From Pseudomonadota bacterium (lineage in GTDB: Bacteria > Pseudomonadota > Gammaproteobacteria > Burkholderiales > Casimicrobiaceae): DNA of 64,000 bases. The position numbers and the translations under genes are program-made. The notes beneath the pieces are model-generated. The model was given only the letters and a program-made list of their open reading frames with translations, was not told the origin of the DNA and did no database searches. The stretch is taken from contig JAFEDD010000005.1 of NCBI GenBank assembly GCA_018241765.1, positions 1 through 64,000 of the forward strand. The letters run 5' to 3'. Shown here piece by piece: positions 1 to 9,493 of this stretch. Each line of letters opens with the position of its first letter. The first letter of the stretch is position 1.

Positions 1-551
1 CGGGCGCGAGCTGCACGGTGACGTACACGCTGTGTGCACCGGCGCCGAACAACACCATCTGCGACACGGCCACCCTGACGGTCACGGCGGCATCGCCTCC
101 GGACCTCACGCCAACGTTTACGTTCGGCAGCACGTCCTACACCGTTGGCCAGACACGTGAAGTGATCATCAACATCAATGAGATCAACAACGTAACCACC
201 TACGGTCCGGTGTCGTTCTTCGTGCCGCTGCCAAATGGCGTTGCGTTTGACGATTACGTATTCAACCCGACGCAAACTTCCGCGACGACCTTGCCGGGCA
301 ATCCGCCGGTCGACAACGTCAACTGGTCGGTCACCAATACGGGGCTCGGCCTGTTGTTCGCACTCAACGATGCCTCTCCAGGCGTGCCATTGACCATTCC
401 TGCCGGTGGTCGCAGACGAATCGTTATTCAAACGACGGCGCGCGACCCGGGCGGAAAGGGTGCGATCACCGTGAATATCGTGGCCAATTCAGGTGGCGAA
501 GTGCGTACCAACAACAACGTCGTCGTGTTGTTGACATCAGTGCAGCGGTAA
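1..551 (+). CDS. C-terminal part of a secreted DUF11-type surface protein (5' end outside window)
   Basis: The reading frame is open from the window edge (first full codon at base 3) and ends in TAA at base 551, so only about 182 C-terminal residues are visible. They are Thr/Asn/Val-rich and β-sandwich-like. The first stretch (TLCAPAPNNTICDTATLTVT) matches the ends of cadherin-like or DUF11 modules in the next gene (for example its TICSTLVPTACDSATATISV region). A last module follows with an NNNVVVLL strand just before the stop. No transmembrane anchor or sorting tail is seen at the C-terminus, unlike the downstream paralogue. It lies 15 bp upstream of that paralogue in the same orientation, so the two are probably co-transcribed. 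Exact function is unknown; an exported adhesin or matrix protein is the likely class. Confidence 0.75.
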   Translation, partial: GASCTVTYTLCAPAPNNTICDTATLTVTAASPPDLTPTFTFGSTSYTVGQTREVIININEINNVTTYGPVSFFVPLPNGVAFDDYVFNPTQTSATTLPGNPPVDNVNWSVTNTGLGLLFALNDASPGVPLTIPAGGRRRIVIQTTARDPGGKGAITVNIVANSGGEVRTNNNVVVLLTSVQR

Positions 552-566
552 GCGGAACGATCGACC

Positions 567-3500
567 ATGAACATCATGAATTACCTGGCCTCTCTCCGTA
601 CCGTTGCTGGCGGGATCAAACGACTGGCGACGCGCGCTTTGTTCGCGAGCGCCGCGTGCCTGATGGTTGCGCAGGCTCATGCGCAGTTTGCCGATCCGGC
701 CTTGTCCACGGCAGCGTTCTATCCCATTCGCACGCCGATCGGGACAACGGCGGAACTGCGTTTCACCTTTGCGAACTCCGGGAGTACACCCATTCCTGCC
801 AATTCCATTGAATTGGCCGTGTGTCCCGCGTTCAATTACTACACCTCGGCGGGCGCGCCGTTTGGCGCGCTGGCGAGTTCGTTTACCTGGACCCCACCGG
901 GCCCCGGGGACGACGATTGTTGGCGCGGCGTGAACAACGTCGCCATTGCTGCGTTCGGCGGCGGGCAAATCCGCATCACCTACAACGCGAATGCAATCAC
1001 GTCAGGGCCGGAACTCACGAATATCAACGTCCAGTTGATCGCCAACTTTACGGCGTTCGAAAACGCCTCCGGCAACGACAACCTGCAGCCCGAACTCGAA
1101 ATTGGGCCACTGCCCAACCTGGTCGTCGCGAAGACCGCGAGCGTCGCGACGGCTCCTGCGGGCGGAAGCTATACCTATACGCTCAACGTCAGCAACTCGG
1201 GGCCGGGCGCCTCGGCGGCCAATACGGTCATCACCGACAACGTGCCGGCAGGCGTCAACATCACCGGCCTCACCAACGGCGCGGGCTGGCTCTGCACGCC
1301 GACGAGTGCCACGGGGCCGGCGACAATCACATGTACACGCGCCGCCGGGGTTCTCGCCGGGGTGAGCAACCAACTCGTCGCGACGCTCAACGCGACCAAG
1401 ACGGTTGGCGGATCCGTCACGAACGTCGCCACGGTGACGAGCGGTGACCCTGGATGTACGGTTGCGACACCGCCCGCTCGCTGCGTCGGAACAGCTATCG
1501 TGGATGATGCCTTGCCGAACCTGAGTGTGAACAAGACGGCCAGCGTGGCCAGCGCCGCGCAGGGAAGCAGCTTCACCTACACGATCAACGTGAGCAACAG
1601 CGGCCCGGTCGCCAGTGCCGCCAACACCGTCGTCACGGACAACGTCCCCGCCGGGGTCACCATCACCGGGCTCAGCAACGGCACGGGCTGGACCTGCACG
1701 CCGAGCACGCTGACGGGGCCGGGCAACATCAGCTGCACCAACGCCACGGGGGTCGCGGCCGGCGCCAGCAACCAGCCGGTGGTCACGTTGAACGCCACCA
1801 AGACCTCGACGAGCAGTGTGGCCAACACCGCGAGCGTCACCAGTGGGGATCCGGCCTGCGTCGCCCCGCTGCCCGCACGCTGCACCAGCACCGTCACGGT
1901 CACCGACAGCAGCCAGCCGAACCTGAGTGTGAACAAGACGGCCAGCGTGGCCAGCGCCGCGCAGGGAAGCAGCTTCACCTACACGATCGTGGCCAGCAAC
2001 AGCGGCCCGGTCGCCAGTGCCGCCAACACCGTCGTCACGGACAACGTCCCCGCCGGGGTCACCATCACCGGCCTCACCAACGGCACGGGCTGGACCTGCA
2101 CGCCGAGCACGCTGACGGGGCCGGGCAACATCAGCTGCACCAACGCCACGGGGGTCGCGGCCGGCGCCAGCAACCAGCCGGTGGTCACGTTGAACGCCAC
2201 CAAGACCTCGACGAGCAGTGTGGCCAACACCGCGAGCGTCACCAGTGGGGATCCGGCCTGCGTCGCCCCGCTGCCCGCACGCTGCACCAGCACCGTCACG
2301 GTCACCGACGACAGCACACCCGACATGACGAGCACCGTGGCCTGCACGCCGAGTCCGGCGAACGTGGGTGCGACGGTCTCGTGCGCGGTGACCTGCACCA
2401 ACATCGGTCCGGTCGCGGCACTCGGTGCGACCTGCCAGGTGAGCAACGCGGCGTCGTTGCCGGCAGGTGCGACGGTGGTTTGCCCGAATGCGGCGAACCC
2501 GGTCGACGTGGCGCCTGGGGCTACGCTGGGTTGCAGCGTGCTGTTCAGCTCGCCGACGGCGGGTACGGTTACCGTGAACTCGACGACGGCTGCGAGCAAC
2601 GAGCCGGCGGCGGCGACGGGCAACAACAACGGCACGACGAATGTGCAGATTGTGGCGGCACCGAGCACGGCGGACATGGTCAGCACGGTGAGTTGCACGC
2701 CGTCGCCCGGCACCGTCGGCTCGCCGGTGACCTGTACGGCGATTTGCACGAACGCTGGCGCCGTCACGGCGACGGCGGCGACGTGTTCCATCAACACCAG
2801 CGGCCTGCCGGGAGCGCCGACCGCGAGCTGTTCGCCCAGCGGGTCCGTCGTGCCCGGTGGAACGCTCGGCTGCACGGTCACGTTCACGCCGACCGTGGCG
2901 ACGCCGGTCACCGTGCCGGCGACCACGAGCGCGACGAATGACGGCAATCCGAGCAACAACGACTCGAGCACGACGGTGCCCATCAACAGCACGCCGAGCG
3001 GCAGCACGGCGGACATGACCAGCACCGTTGCCTGCACGCCGAACCCGGCCAATGCCGGCGCGACCGTGACCTGCACGGTCACCTGCACGAACGTTGGCAC
3101 GGCAGCGGCGAACAACGCCTTCTGCTCGGTGCCGAACGCGACGAGCCTGCCGGGTAGCCCGACGCCGAGTTGCTCGGCCAACGGCAGCGTCGCCGCAGGG
3201 GCGTCGCTCAGTTGCACGGTGAGCTTCGTGGCGACGGGTACGCTGATTCCGGTCGAGGGCGGCACCGGCGCTGACAACGACAGCAACGGCGGCAGCGATC
3301 CGAGGGCGGGCAACAACGCGTCCGTCACGCCGGTCGTCGTCAACAACGTTGCCGACATGACCGCGTCGTTCAGCAACATGCCGAGCGTCGTCGCGCCGGG
3401 GCAGACATACACCGGGCTCACGCTGGTGTGCCGCAACATCGGTCAGGCGACCGCCACGGCGGCAACCTGTGCACCAAGCGCCGATGTCGGCACCGTGAGC

Positions 3501-5168
3501 AACATCAGTTGCACGCCAACGCCGCCGGCGTCGGTCAACGCCAATGCCAACATCACCTGCACGTTCGACTACACCGCGCCGCCCAACCCGGCGAGCAGCG
3601 ATGTGACGCCAACGGCGGTCAACTTCAGCGGCAGCACCGGTGCAGTCAACGATGGCAACGCCAGCAACAACACGGCGACCGCCAACGCCGACATCATCGA
3701 CGCGGTCAACGACACGGGCAGCGTGGGTTCGACCACGGGCGGCACGATCGCGATCCTGACCAACGACCAGTTGGGCGCCACGGTGAACCCGAGCGTCGGC
3801 GTCGGCGGCATCACCGCCCCGACCATCGTGGCCGGGCCGGGTACGACGCTGCCGGGGGCGAGCATCAACGCGAGCAACCAGGTCGTCGTGCCGCCAGGAA
3901 CGACGCCGGGCACCTACACGGTCGAATACCGCATCTGTGCGCAGGCGGCGCCGACGGTGTGCGACACCGCCCTCGTCACCATCACGGTGACCGACAGCAG
4001 TGCCGACATGGTGAGCGCCATCACGTTGCCGGCCGTCGGCGCGCCCGGCAGCACCGTGACGGGCACGATCGTGTGCACCAACAACGGGCCGGCCGCGGCG
4101 ACCAACGCCACTTGCAGCGCAAGCGGTGCGGGCGTGATGACGGGCAGCTGTACGGCCAGCAGCGGCACGGCGGCGAGCCTGCCGGTTGGCGCCACGCTGA
4201 CCTGCCCGGTCGTCGTCTCGATGCCTGGCACCCCCGGTGGCAGCAATACGCCGGAGACGGCCGTCACGGTCAGTGGCACGACGAGTGCGACGAACGAGAT
4301 CGTGACCGGCAACAACGGCAGCAGCGCCACGGTGGCGATCATCGACGCGCTCGACGACAACCTGGGCACGATCGGTGGCGGCGTTGGCGGCACCACGGCA
4401 GTCTCCGTGCTCGGCAACGACACGGTGGGCGCCGTCGGAGCAACGCTCGGCGGGTCGCCCAACGTCACGCTGACACCGGGGACGGTGGCGACACCGCCTG
4501 CGACCGGCAGCATCGTGATGAACGCGAACGGCACCATCACCGTCGCGCCGGGCACCACGCCGGGCGTCTACACGATCGGCTACACGATCTGCTCGACGCT
4601 GGTGCCGACTGCGTGCGACAGCGCCACGGCGACGATTTCGGTCGCAGCGCAAACGCCGCGTCTGGTCGTTCGCAAGTCGGCGACGGTGACGGGCGCCGCG
4701 GTGAACACGACGTTCGACTTCATCATCACGGTGAGCAACACCGGGCCGGTCGCGAGCGCGAGTCCGACCACGATCGTCGACACCTTGCCGGTTGGCGTGA
4801 CGGTCACGGCGATCAACGCCGGAGCTGGCTTCACCTGCGTACCGAGCTCGCCGCTGCCGTTGGCCGGCGATGGCAGCGCGTCGACCGTGACCTGCACGTC
4901 GACAGCGGGTGTGGCGGCGGGTACGCTGGATGCGATGGTGGTCACGCTCACCGTCGTGAAGACCGGCACCAATGTGCTCGCGAACACGGCACGTGCCACC
5001 ACGGGCGACGGTGGTTGCCCGGTTGAGAATCGCTGCTCCGACACGGTGACGATCAGTGACACGACGGCAGTGGCCATCCCGGTCACGCCGTGGTGGATGA
5101 TCACGCTGCTGCTCGCGGCGTTGGCGGCCTTTGCGTTGCGTCGTCGCGGCGGCGCAGCACACGGCTGA
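567..5168 (+). CDS. Large secreted DUF11-repeat surface protein with IPTL-like C-terminal tail
   Basis: A 1533-residue exported protein. Residues 1-39 look like a signal peptide, with a hydrophobic stretch (ALFASAACLMVAQ) and an AHA-Q cleavage site. The body is a string of DUF11-type β-sandwich modules, recognisable by repeated NLxVxKTASV, SNSGPxASAANT and DNVPAGV motifs. Two of them (residues about 317-450 and 451-584) are nearly identical. Further CTPSPA..GATVSCxVTCTN modules and two DxxGT..GGT cadherin-like modules follow. The last 30 residues (IPVTPWW, a hydrophobic helix, then RRRGG) have the layout of IPTL-CTERM sorting signals, although the core motif is IPVT rather than IPTL. The family is cell-surface or matrix associated; ligand unknown. 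A strong intrinsic terminator follows at 5211. Confidence 0.85.
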   Translation: MNIMNYLASLRTVAGGIKRLATRALFASAACLMVAQAHAQFADPALSTAAFYPIRTPIGTTAELRFTFANSGSTPIPANSIELAVCPAFNYYTSAGAPFGALASSFTWTPPGPGDDDCWRGVNNVAIAAFGGGQIRITYNANAITSGPELTNINVQLIANFTAFENASGNDNLQPELEIGPLPNLVVAKTASVATAPAGGSYTYTLNVSNSGPGASAANTVITDNVPAGVNITGLTNGAGWLCTPTSATGPATITCTRAAGVLAGVSNQLVATLNATKTVGGSVTNVATVTSGDPGCTVATPPARCVGTAIVDDALPNLSVNKTASVASAAQGSSFTYTINVSNSGPVASAANTVVTDNVPAGVTITGLSNGTGWTCTPSTLTGPGNISCTNATGVAAGASNQPVVTLNATKTSTSSVANTASVTSGDPACVAPLPARCTSTVTVTDSSQPNLSVNKTASVASAAQGSSFTYTIVASNSGPVASAANTVVTDNVPAGVTITGLTNGTGWTCTPSTLTGPGNISCTNATGVAAGASNQPVVTLNATKTSTSSVANTASVTSGDPACVAPLPARCTSTVTVTDDSTPDMTSTVACTPSPANVGATVSCAVTCTNIGPVAALGATCQVSNAASLPAGATVVCPNAANPVDVAPGATLGCSVLFSSPTAGTVTVNSTTAASNEPAAATGNNNGTTNVQIVAAPSTADMVSTVSCTPSPGTVGSPVTCTAICTNAGAVTATAATCSINTSGLPGAPTASCSPSGSVVPGGTLGCTVTFTPTVATPVTVPATTSATNDGNPSNNDSSTTVPINSTPSGSTADMTSTVACTPNPANAGATVTCTVTCTNVGTAAANNAFCSVPNATSLPGSPTPSCSANGSVAAGASLSCTVSFVATGTLIPVEGGTGADNDSNGGSDPRAGNNASVTPVVVNNVADMTASFSNMPSVVAPGQTYTGLTLVCRNIGQATATAATCAPSADVGTVSNISCTPTPPASVNANANITCTFDYTAPPNPASSDVTPTAVNFSGSTGAVNDGNASNNTATANADIIDAVNDTGSVGSTTGGTIAILTNDQLGATVNPSVGVGGITAPTIVAGPGTTLPGASINASNQVVVPPGTTPGTYTVEYRICAQAAPTVCDTALVTITVTDSSADMVSAITLPAVGAPGSTVTGTIVCTNNGPAAATNATCSASGAGVMTGSCTASSGTAASLPVGATLTCPVVVSMPGTPGGSNTPETAVTVSGTTSATNEIVTGNNGSSATVAIIDALDDNLGTIGGGVGGTTAVSVLGNDTVGAVGATLGGSPNVTLTPGTVATPPATGSIVMNANGTITVAPGTTPGVYTIGYTICSTLVPTACDSATATISVAAQTPRLVVRKSATVTGAAVNTTFDFIITVSNTGPVASASPTTIVDTLPVGVTVTAINAGAGFTCVPSSPLPLAGDGSASTVTCTSTAGVAAGTLDAMVVTLTVVKTGTNVLANTARATTGDGGCPVENRCSDTVTISDTTAVAIPVTPWWMITLLLAALAAFALRRRGGAAHG
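1515..2318 (+). repeat. Two near-identical 402-bp tandem repeats inside the DUF11 gene
   Basis: The segment starting at 1515 (CCGAACCTGAGTGTGAACAA) recurs 402 bp later at 1917 with almost complete nucleotide identity through to about 2318. Each unit encodes one 134-residue DUF11 module. Such high identity, compared with the diverged neighbouring modules, indicates recent duplication or gene conversion. Confidence 0.85.
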
Positions 5169-5210
5169 CCGCGCGCGCCTCACGCGAGTGAGGCTTCGCT
5201 GAGGCGGAGC

Positions 5211-5241
5211 GAGGCCGGGGGTGACCCCGGCCTCTTTTTTT
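5211..5241 (+). terminator. Intrinsic terminator after the surface-protein genes
   Basis: A perfect 10-bp stem (GAGGCCGGGG with CCCCGGCCTC) closes a GTGA loop and is followed by seven T residues. A second hairpin (GCCTCAC-GCGA-GTGAGGC, 5177-5194) lies just upstream. The position, 43 bp after the stop codon of the DUF11 gene, fits transcription termination. Confidence 0.9.
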
Positions 5242-5435
5242 CCCCGGCGCCGTCGCCGTGTGCGGCCGATGACGGGCGCCGATGCGCACCGATCGGCACC
5301 GATGCGCGGCACCGAGCCGGCGAGCCGCCGCGGTTGCCGCATGACGACGCCGGGCTCGCTGCGAGACCGACCTCGCACGCACCGTAAAATACGACCCCTT
5401 CGACACGCACACCATCGCCGCAAGGCACGAGCACC

Positions 5436-6573
5436 ATGACCGCCGCCGAACTCGTCCACGAACTGACTCCCGCCATCACCGCCGCCCGCGAGAAGGTGGA
5501 TGAGCTTCGGGGGTTACTTTGACTACGAAAAAAAGTCCCACCGCCTGCTCGAACTGAACGCCGAGCTGGAAAACCCGAAGATTTGGGAAGACCCGACCCG
5601 TGCGCGCGAACTCGGCCGCGAGCAGCGCATGGTGGGCGACATCGTCGCGCGTCTCGATGCGCTCGGCGCCGAAGCGCAGGGCGCCGGTGAACTGCTGGAA
5701 CTCGCCGAACTCGAGGGCGACGAGCCGACGCTGCGAAGCCTCAAACACGACGTCGAGCGCCTGACAGCCGCGCTCGCCGACCTCGAGTTCAAGCGCATGT
5801 TTTCCGGCGAGCAGGACGAGGCGAACTGCTTCCTCGACATCAACGCCGGCTCGGGGGGCACCGAAGCGCAGGATTGGGCGCAGATGCTCTTTCGCATGTA
5901 CTGCCGCTATGGTGAGCGTCGGGGCCTCAAGGTCGACGTGCTCGAAGAATCCGAAGGCGATGTGGCCGGGCTGAAGAGCGCGTCGATCAAGCTTTCGGGT
6001 GACTACGCCTATGGCTATCTGCGCACCGAGACGGGCATCCATCGCCTCGTGCGCAAGAGCCCGTTCGACAGCAACGCGCGGCGGCACACGTCGTTCGCGT
6101 CGGTGTTTGTCTACCCCGAGGTCGACGATTCGATCGAAATCGAGATCAACCCGTCGGACGTCCGCACCGACACTTATCGAGCGAGCGGGGCCGGCGGTCA
6201 GCACATCAACAAGACCGACTCCGCCGTGCGCCTGACGCACATTCCGACCGGCATCGTCGTGCAGTGCCAGGACGGGCGCAGCCAGCACAGCAACCGCGAG
6301 GTCGCGTGGAAGCGACTGCGCTCGCGCCTCTACGAGCACGAAATGCGAAAGCGCATGGAGGCGCAGCAAAAACTCGAAGACAGCAAGAGCGACATCGGCT
6401 GGGGCCACCAGATCCGAAGTTACGTGCTCGACCAATCGCGCATCAAGGACCTGCGCACCGGCTATGAGGTGGGCAACACGCAGGCGGTGCTCGACGGCGA
6501 TCTCGATGGCTTCATCGAGGCGTCGTTGAAAGCTGGCGCCGACCTTGCGGCGGGCGGCGACGCCGACGAATGA
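5436..6573 (+). CDS. prfB: Peptide chain release factor 2, expressed through a programmed +1 frameshift
   Basis: RF2 recognises UGA and UAA stop codons and triggers peptide release. Translation starts at ATG 5436 ([12 protein letters not shown]) and runs 28 codons to CTT (5517-5519), followed by an in-frame TGA at 5520-5522. Reading T-skipped at 5520 continues as [12 protein letters not shown] to the TGA at 6571-6573, giving about 378 residues. The slip site has the classic layout: a Shine-Dalgarno-like CGGGGG at 5508-5513, three bases, then CTTTGAC. The second-frame product carries the SPF motif ([12 protein letters not shown]) for UGA/UAA recognition and the catalytic GGQ motif ([11 protein letters not shown]). 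High cellular RF2 favours termination at the TGA, giving autoregulation, as established for this family. Confidence 0.97.
5508..5523 (+). promoter_or_regulatory. prfB programmed +1 frameshift site
   Basis: CGG GGG TTA CTT TGA C: an internal Shine-Dalgarno-like purine run, a 3-nt spacer, the slippery CTT and an in-frame TGA stop followed by C. The downstream RF2 sequence is only accessible in the +1 frame. This matches the known autoregulatory frameshift site of bacterial prfB. Confidence 0.95.
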
Positions 6574-6647
6574 GCGACAGCACGAAGGCCGTTCGCGCCA
6601 TCGACATCCCGCCCACCTGAACCGAGACGAACGCCACTCCGATCACC

Positions 6648-7238
6648 ATGCCCGCCATCGACCAACCGCGCCTGCTCGATCTGCCGCCCCGACTCGTGGG
6701 CGAACGGATCGTGCTGCGTCCCTATGCGCCGGGCGACGGCACGCTCTTGTTTGCCGCGTTGGAGGAAGACCGCGCCGATCTGTGCCGCTGGATGGCGTGG
6801 CCGGCGACGCAACATCGGACGCTCGACGAGGCCGAGTCCTACGTGCGCAACCTGGCCGGCAAATGGCTCACCCGCGACGCGCTGATTCTCGGCATCTTTT
6901 CGCCGGACGGGCGGACGCTCTACGGTGGCACCGGCTTTCACGGCTTTGACTGGAAAGTGCCGTCGCTCGAAATGGGCTGGTTCCTGCGCAAGAGCGCGCG
7001 CGGTCGCGGCATCGCCACCGAAGCGCTTCGGCTGTGCTGCCGGCTTGCGTTCGAGCACATCGGCGCCAATCGCGTGTGGGGCACGATCGACGTGCTGAAC
7101 GAACCCAGCTGGCGGCTTGCCGAGCGCGCCGGCTTCACGCGCGAGGCGCACCTGCGCGGCGAATGCCGCGACCACCACGGCACGCTGCGCGACACCTTCG
7201 TCTACGCGATGCTCGCGCGCGAGTGGAATTCGACCTGA
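6648..7238 (+). CDS. GNAT-family N-acetyltransferase (RimJ/RimL-like)
   Basis: A 196-residue protein of the RimJ/RimL acetyltransferase type, which transfers acetyl from acetyl-CoA to an amino group, often a protein N-terminus or a small metabolite. Visible features: N-terminal RIVLRPYAPGD, the central EMGWFLRKSARGRGIATEAL segment containing the R-G-R-G-I-A acetyl-CoA-binding loop, and a C-terminal VLNEPSWRLAERAGFTREA motif typical of the family. It lies 74 bp after prfB in the same direction, so it may share transcription. The substrate cannot be told from sequence. Confidence 0.9.
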   Translation: MPAIDQPRLLDLPPRLVGERIVLRPYAPGDGTLLFAALEEDRADLCRWMAWPATQHRTLDEAESYVRNLAGKWLTRDALILGIFSPDGRTLYGGTGFHGFDWKVPSLEMGWFLRKSARGRGIATEALRLCCRLAFEHIGANRVWGTIDVLNEPSWRLAERAGFTREAHLRGECRDHHGTLRDTFVYAMLAREWNST

Positions 7239-7239
7239 C

Positions 7240-7357
7240 AGCTTTTTGCTGAAAGACCCATCCACAACGGGCTTCCAGCGTTGAAAAGGCGAAAGTCGAC
7301 TCCATGGCTTTCCGCGCTCCAAGCCCGTCATGGATGGGCTTGTCGAAGCAAAGCTGT
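7240..7357 (+). repeat. ERIC-like palindromic repeat, copy A
   Basis: One of five ~120-bp copies in the window of an imperfect palindrome. It opens with AGCTTTTTGCTGAAAG, carries a central GTCGACT, then AAGCCCGTCATGGATG, and closes with a GCAAAGCT-type inverted end. The left half contains CATCCACAACGGGCTT, the inverse of the right-half motif, so the whole unit could fold as a long hairpin. It occupies most of the gap between the acetyltransferase and the TRAP permease genes, at the end of both. Confidence 0.85.
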
Positions 7358-7396
7358 TTGCTCCGAAGATGCGTGCGCGGCCGCCGTCCTTCGCGC

Positions 7397-8872
7397 TCAG
7401 CCGCCCTTGGCGTAGACGATGTCGCGCAGGAACAGCGAGATCGGCGGCACATAGGTGATGATCATCAGGCAGGTGAGCACGACCAGCACGAACGGCAGCA
7501 GTTGCGAAATGATGCGGTCGAGCGAAATGCGCGCGACGGTGCAGGCCGCGAACAGATTGACGCCGAAGGGCGGTGTGATCATGCCGAGCGCCAGATTCAC
7601 CACCATGATGATGCCGAAGTGCACGGCATCGATGCCGAAGTGCGTGGCGACCGGCGCGAGGATCGGCGCCAGCACGATGATCGCGGCGCTCGTCTCGATG
7701 AACATGCCGATGACGAACAGCGCCGCGTTGACACCGAGCAGAAAGAGCATCGGGCTTTGCAACCATTCCTTCAGGAACTGCCCGATCGCATCGGGAACGC
7801 CGGCGCGCGTGACGAGGTAGGCGAAGAGCCCCGCGTTGGCGATGATGAACATGATGACCGCCGACGACAGCGCACTCTTGCGAAACACCGCGACGAGATC
7901 GCGCAGCGCGATCTCACGGTACACCACCATGCCGACGAAGAGCGCGTAGACCACCGCCACGGCGGACGCTTCGGTGGGGGTGAACACGCCGCCATAGATG
8001 CCGCCCAGGATGATGACGGGCATCATCAGCGCGTAGGCGGCGCGGTCATTGAGCCGTGCGCGCAGTGCGGGGATCAGCGACAGCACGACGAAGTAGAGCG
8101 CGAAGGCCGTGATGCCGACGAGGTCCGTGTAGCGATCGAGCGTGCGCTCGTCGTGGTTCGCCGCGAAGAGCAGCGGGCCGATGACGCGGTTGCCGAGCCA
8201 CAGCGCGACGATGCCGCCGGCGATCAGCGCGAGGTCCGCCAACGCCGTCATCGCCGGCAGTTTGCCGACGCCGTCGTCGCGCCCCCAGCCGCGACGCTTG
8301 CAGAGCACGAAGACATAGAGCATCAGCCCGCCGCCGATCAACAGGCCCGGCCCGAAGCCCGCGATGAACAGCTCGCCGATCGAAATTTCCGCCGACACGC
8401 CGTAGAGAATCATCGGGATCGATGGCGGGATGATGACCCCGAGTTCGGCACTGGTCGCCTGCAGTGCCGCCGCCCAGTGCGTCGGGTAGCCGTGCTTGAT
8501 CAGCGCCGGAATCAGGATCGCGCCAATGGCGAAGGTGGTGGCCACCGATGAGCCCGACACGGCCGCGAAGATCATGCAGGTCAGCACGCAGGTCATCGGC
8601 AGGCCGCCCTGCACGCCGCCGACCAGACTCTTCGCGAAATCGACCAGTCGCCGCGAGATGCCGCCGGTTTCCATCAGATTGCCGGCAAGGATGAAGAAGG
8701 GGATCGCCGCCAGCGGAAACTTGTTGATGGCGGAGAACATCTCCTTCACCGACACCAGCATGTTCAGCTTGCCGACGCTGATGCCGAGCACGGCGGCGAG
8801 GCCGATCGAGACGGCCACCGAGACGGTGAGTGCAAAGCACAGCACCATCGTGACGAGCATGACACCGGACAT
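7397..8872 (-). CDS. dctM: TRAP transporter large permease (DctM)
   Basis: The 12-TM channel subunit of a tripartite ATP-independent periplasmic transporter, importing an organic acid with a sodium gradient. The 491-residue sequence is membrane-spanning throughout. It carries family signatures such as AIPFFILAGNLMETGGIS, TCMIFAAVSGSSVATTFAIG, ELGVIIPPSIPMILYG and GGIYGGVFTPTEASAVAVVYA, and ends LPFVLVVLTCLMIITYVPPI. Canonical DctM is about 425 residues; the extra 60 or so lie between about residues 230 and 300 and include two added hydrophobic stretches, forming an unusually large mid-protein insertion. It follows the small permease by 15 bp, so translation is probably coupled. Confidence 0.95.
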   Translation of the reverse strand: MSGVMLVTMVLCFALTVSVAVSIGLAAVLGISVGKLNMLVSVKEMFSAINKFPLAAIPFFILAGNLMETGGISRRLVDFAKSLVGGVQGGLPMTCVLTCMIFAAVSGSSVATTFAIGAILIPALIKHGYPTHWAAALQATSAELGVIIPPSIPMILYGVSAEISIGELFIAGFGPGLLIGGGLMLYVFVLCKRRGWGRDDGVGKLPAMTALADLALIAGGIVALWLGNRVIGPLLFAANHDERTLDRYTDLVGITAFALYFVVLSLIPALRARLNDRAAYALMMPVIILGGIYGGVFTPTEASAVAVVYALFVGMVVYREIALRDLVAVFRKSALSSAVIMFIIANAGLFAYLVTRAGVPDAIGQFLKEWLQSPMLFLLGVNAALFVIGMFIETSAAIIVLAPILAPVATHFGIDAVHFGIIMVVNLALGMITPPFGVNLFAACTVARISLDRIISQLLPFVLVVLTCLMIITYVPPISLFLRDIVYAKGG

Positions 8873-8887
8873 GATCTGGGCCCCGCG

Positions 8888-9382
8888 TTATTGCGCGACC
8901 TCGAGTTCGAGGCGTCGCGGGTCGAGGAAGTTGGCGATGATGCCGAGCACGGCGAAGCCACTGCCCACCGGCATCGCCAGGTAGGCCCAGAACATCGAAT
9001 GGCTCTCCAGCCCGATCATCGTCTGCACGCGACCGCGCAGCGCGTAGTCCCAGCCGATCACGATGATGAGCCCGATCAGCAGCAGCGAGGCGATCATGAC
9101 GAGGGCGTCGAGCACGCGCCGCCAGCGCGCGTTGGCCATGCGGTGCAGCACGTCCACGCTCACCATCGCACCTTGCCGAAACGCCATCGGGATGGCGAGG
9201 AACACCATCCAGATCAGCGAGAAGCGGATCAGCACCTCGGTCCACTCGGCGGGCGCTTCGAGGATGAAGCGCATGATGATCTGAAAGACGCCGAGCGCCG
9301 AGGCGAGCGCAAGCATCGCGCAGGCGGCGTACATCGACACCGCCGTCGTGAACCGCTCGAAGCGCAGAAATGCCTGCTTCAT
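8888..9382 (-). CDS. dctQ: TRAP transporter small permease (DctQ)
   Basis: The 4-TM small membrane subunit that couples the periplasmic binding protein to DctM. It is 164 residues with four hydrophobic segments. The motif EWTEVLIRFSLIWMVFLAIP and the following RQGAMVSVDVL are typical of DctQ. It sits between dctP (111 bp upstream) and dctM (15 bp downstream) on the same strand, the usual dctPQM order. Confidence 0.93.
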   Translation of the reverse strand: MKQAFLRFERFTTAVSMYAACAMLALASALGVFQIIMRFILEAPAEWTEVLIRFSLIWMVFLAIPMAFRQGAMVSVDVLHRMANARWRRVLDALVMIASLLLIGLIIVIGWDYALRGRVQTMIGLESHSMFWAYLAMPVGSGFAVLGIIANFLDPRRLELEVAQ

Positions 9383-9493
9383 GCTCTCCCCTTGCGCCCT
9401 GGACGTCGTGCGTCGTGTCGGGCCGCCGTCACCCTCACCCTTGCGCGATTTGCCCGCCGTGCGCCGGCGGTGTCCGATGGCGCTGGCTCAGGT

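Noticed and set aside
1002-5459. Very long minus-strand open frame (about 1485 codons) opposite the DUF11 gene
   Set aside because: It is antisense to a well-supported surface-protein gene, is extremely Arg/Ala-rich, has no recognisable domain, and arises from GC-rich codon bias.
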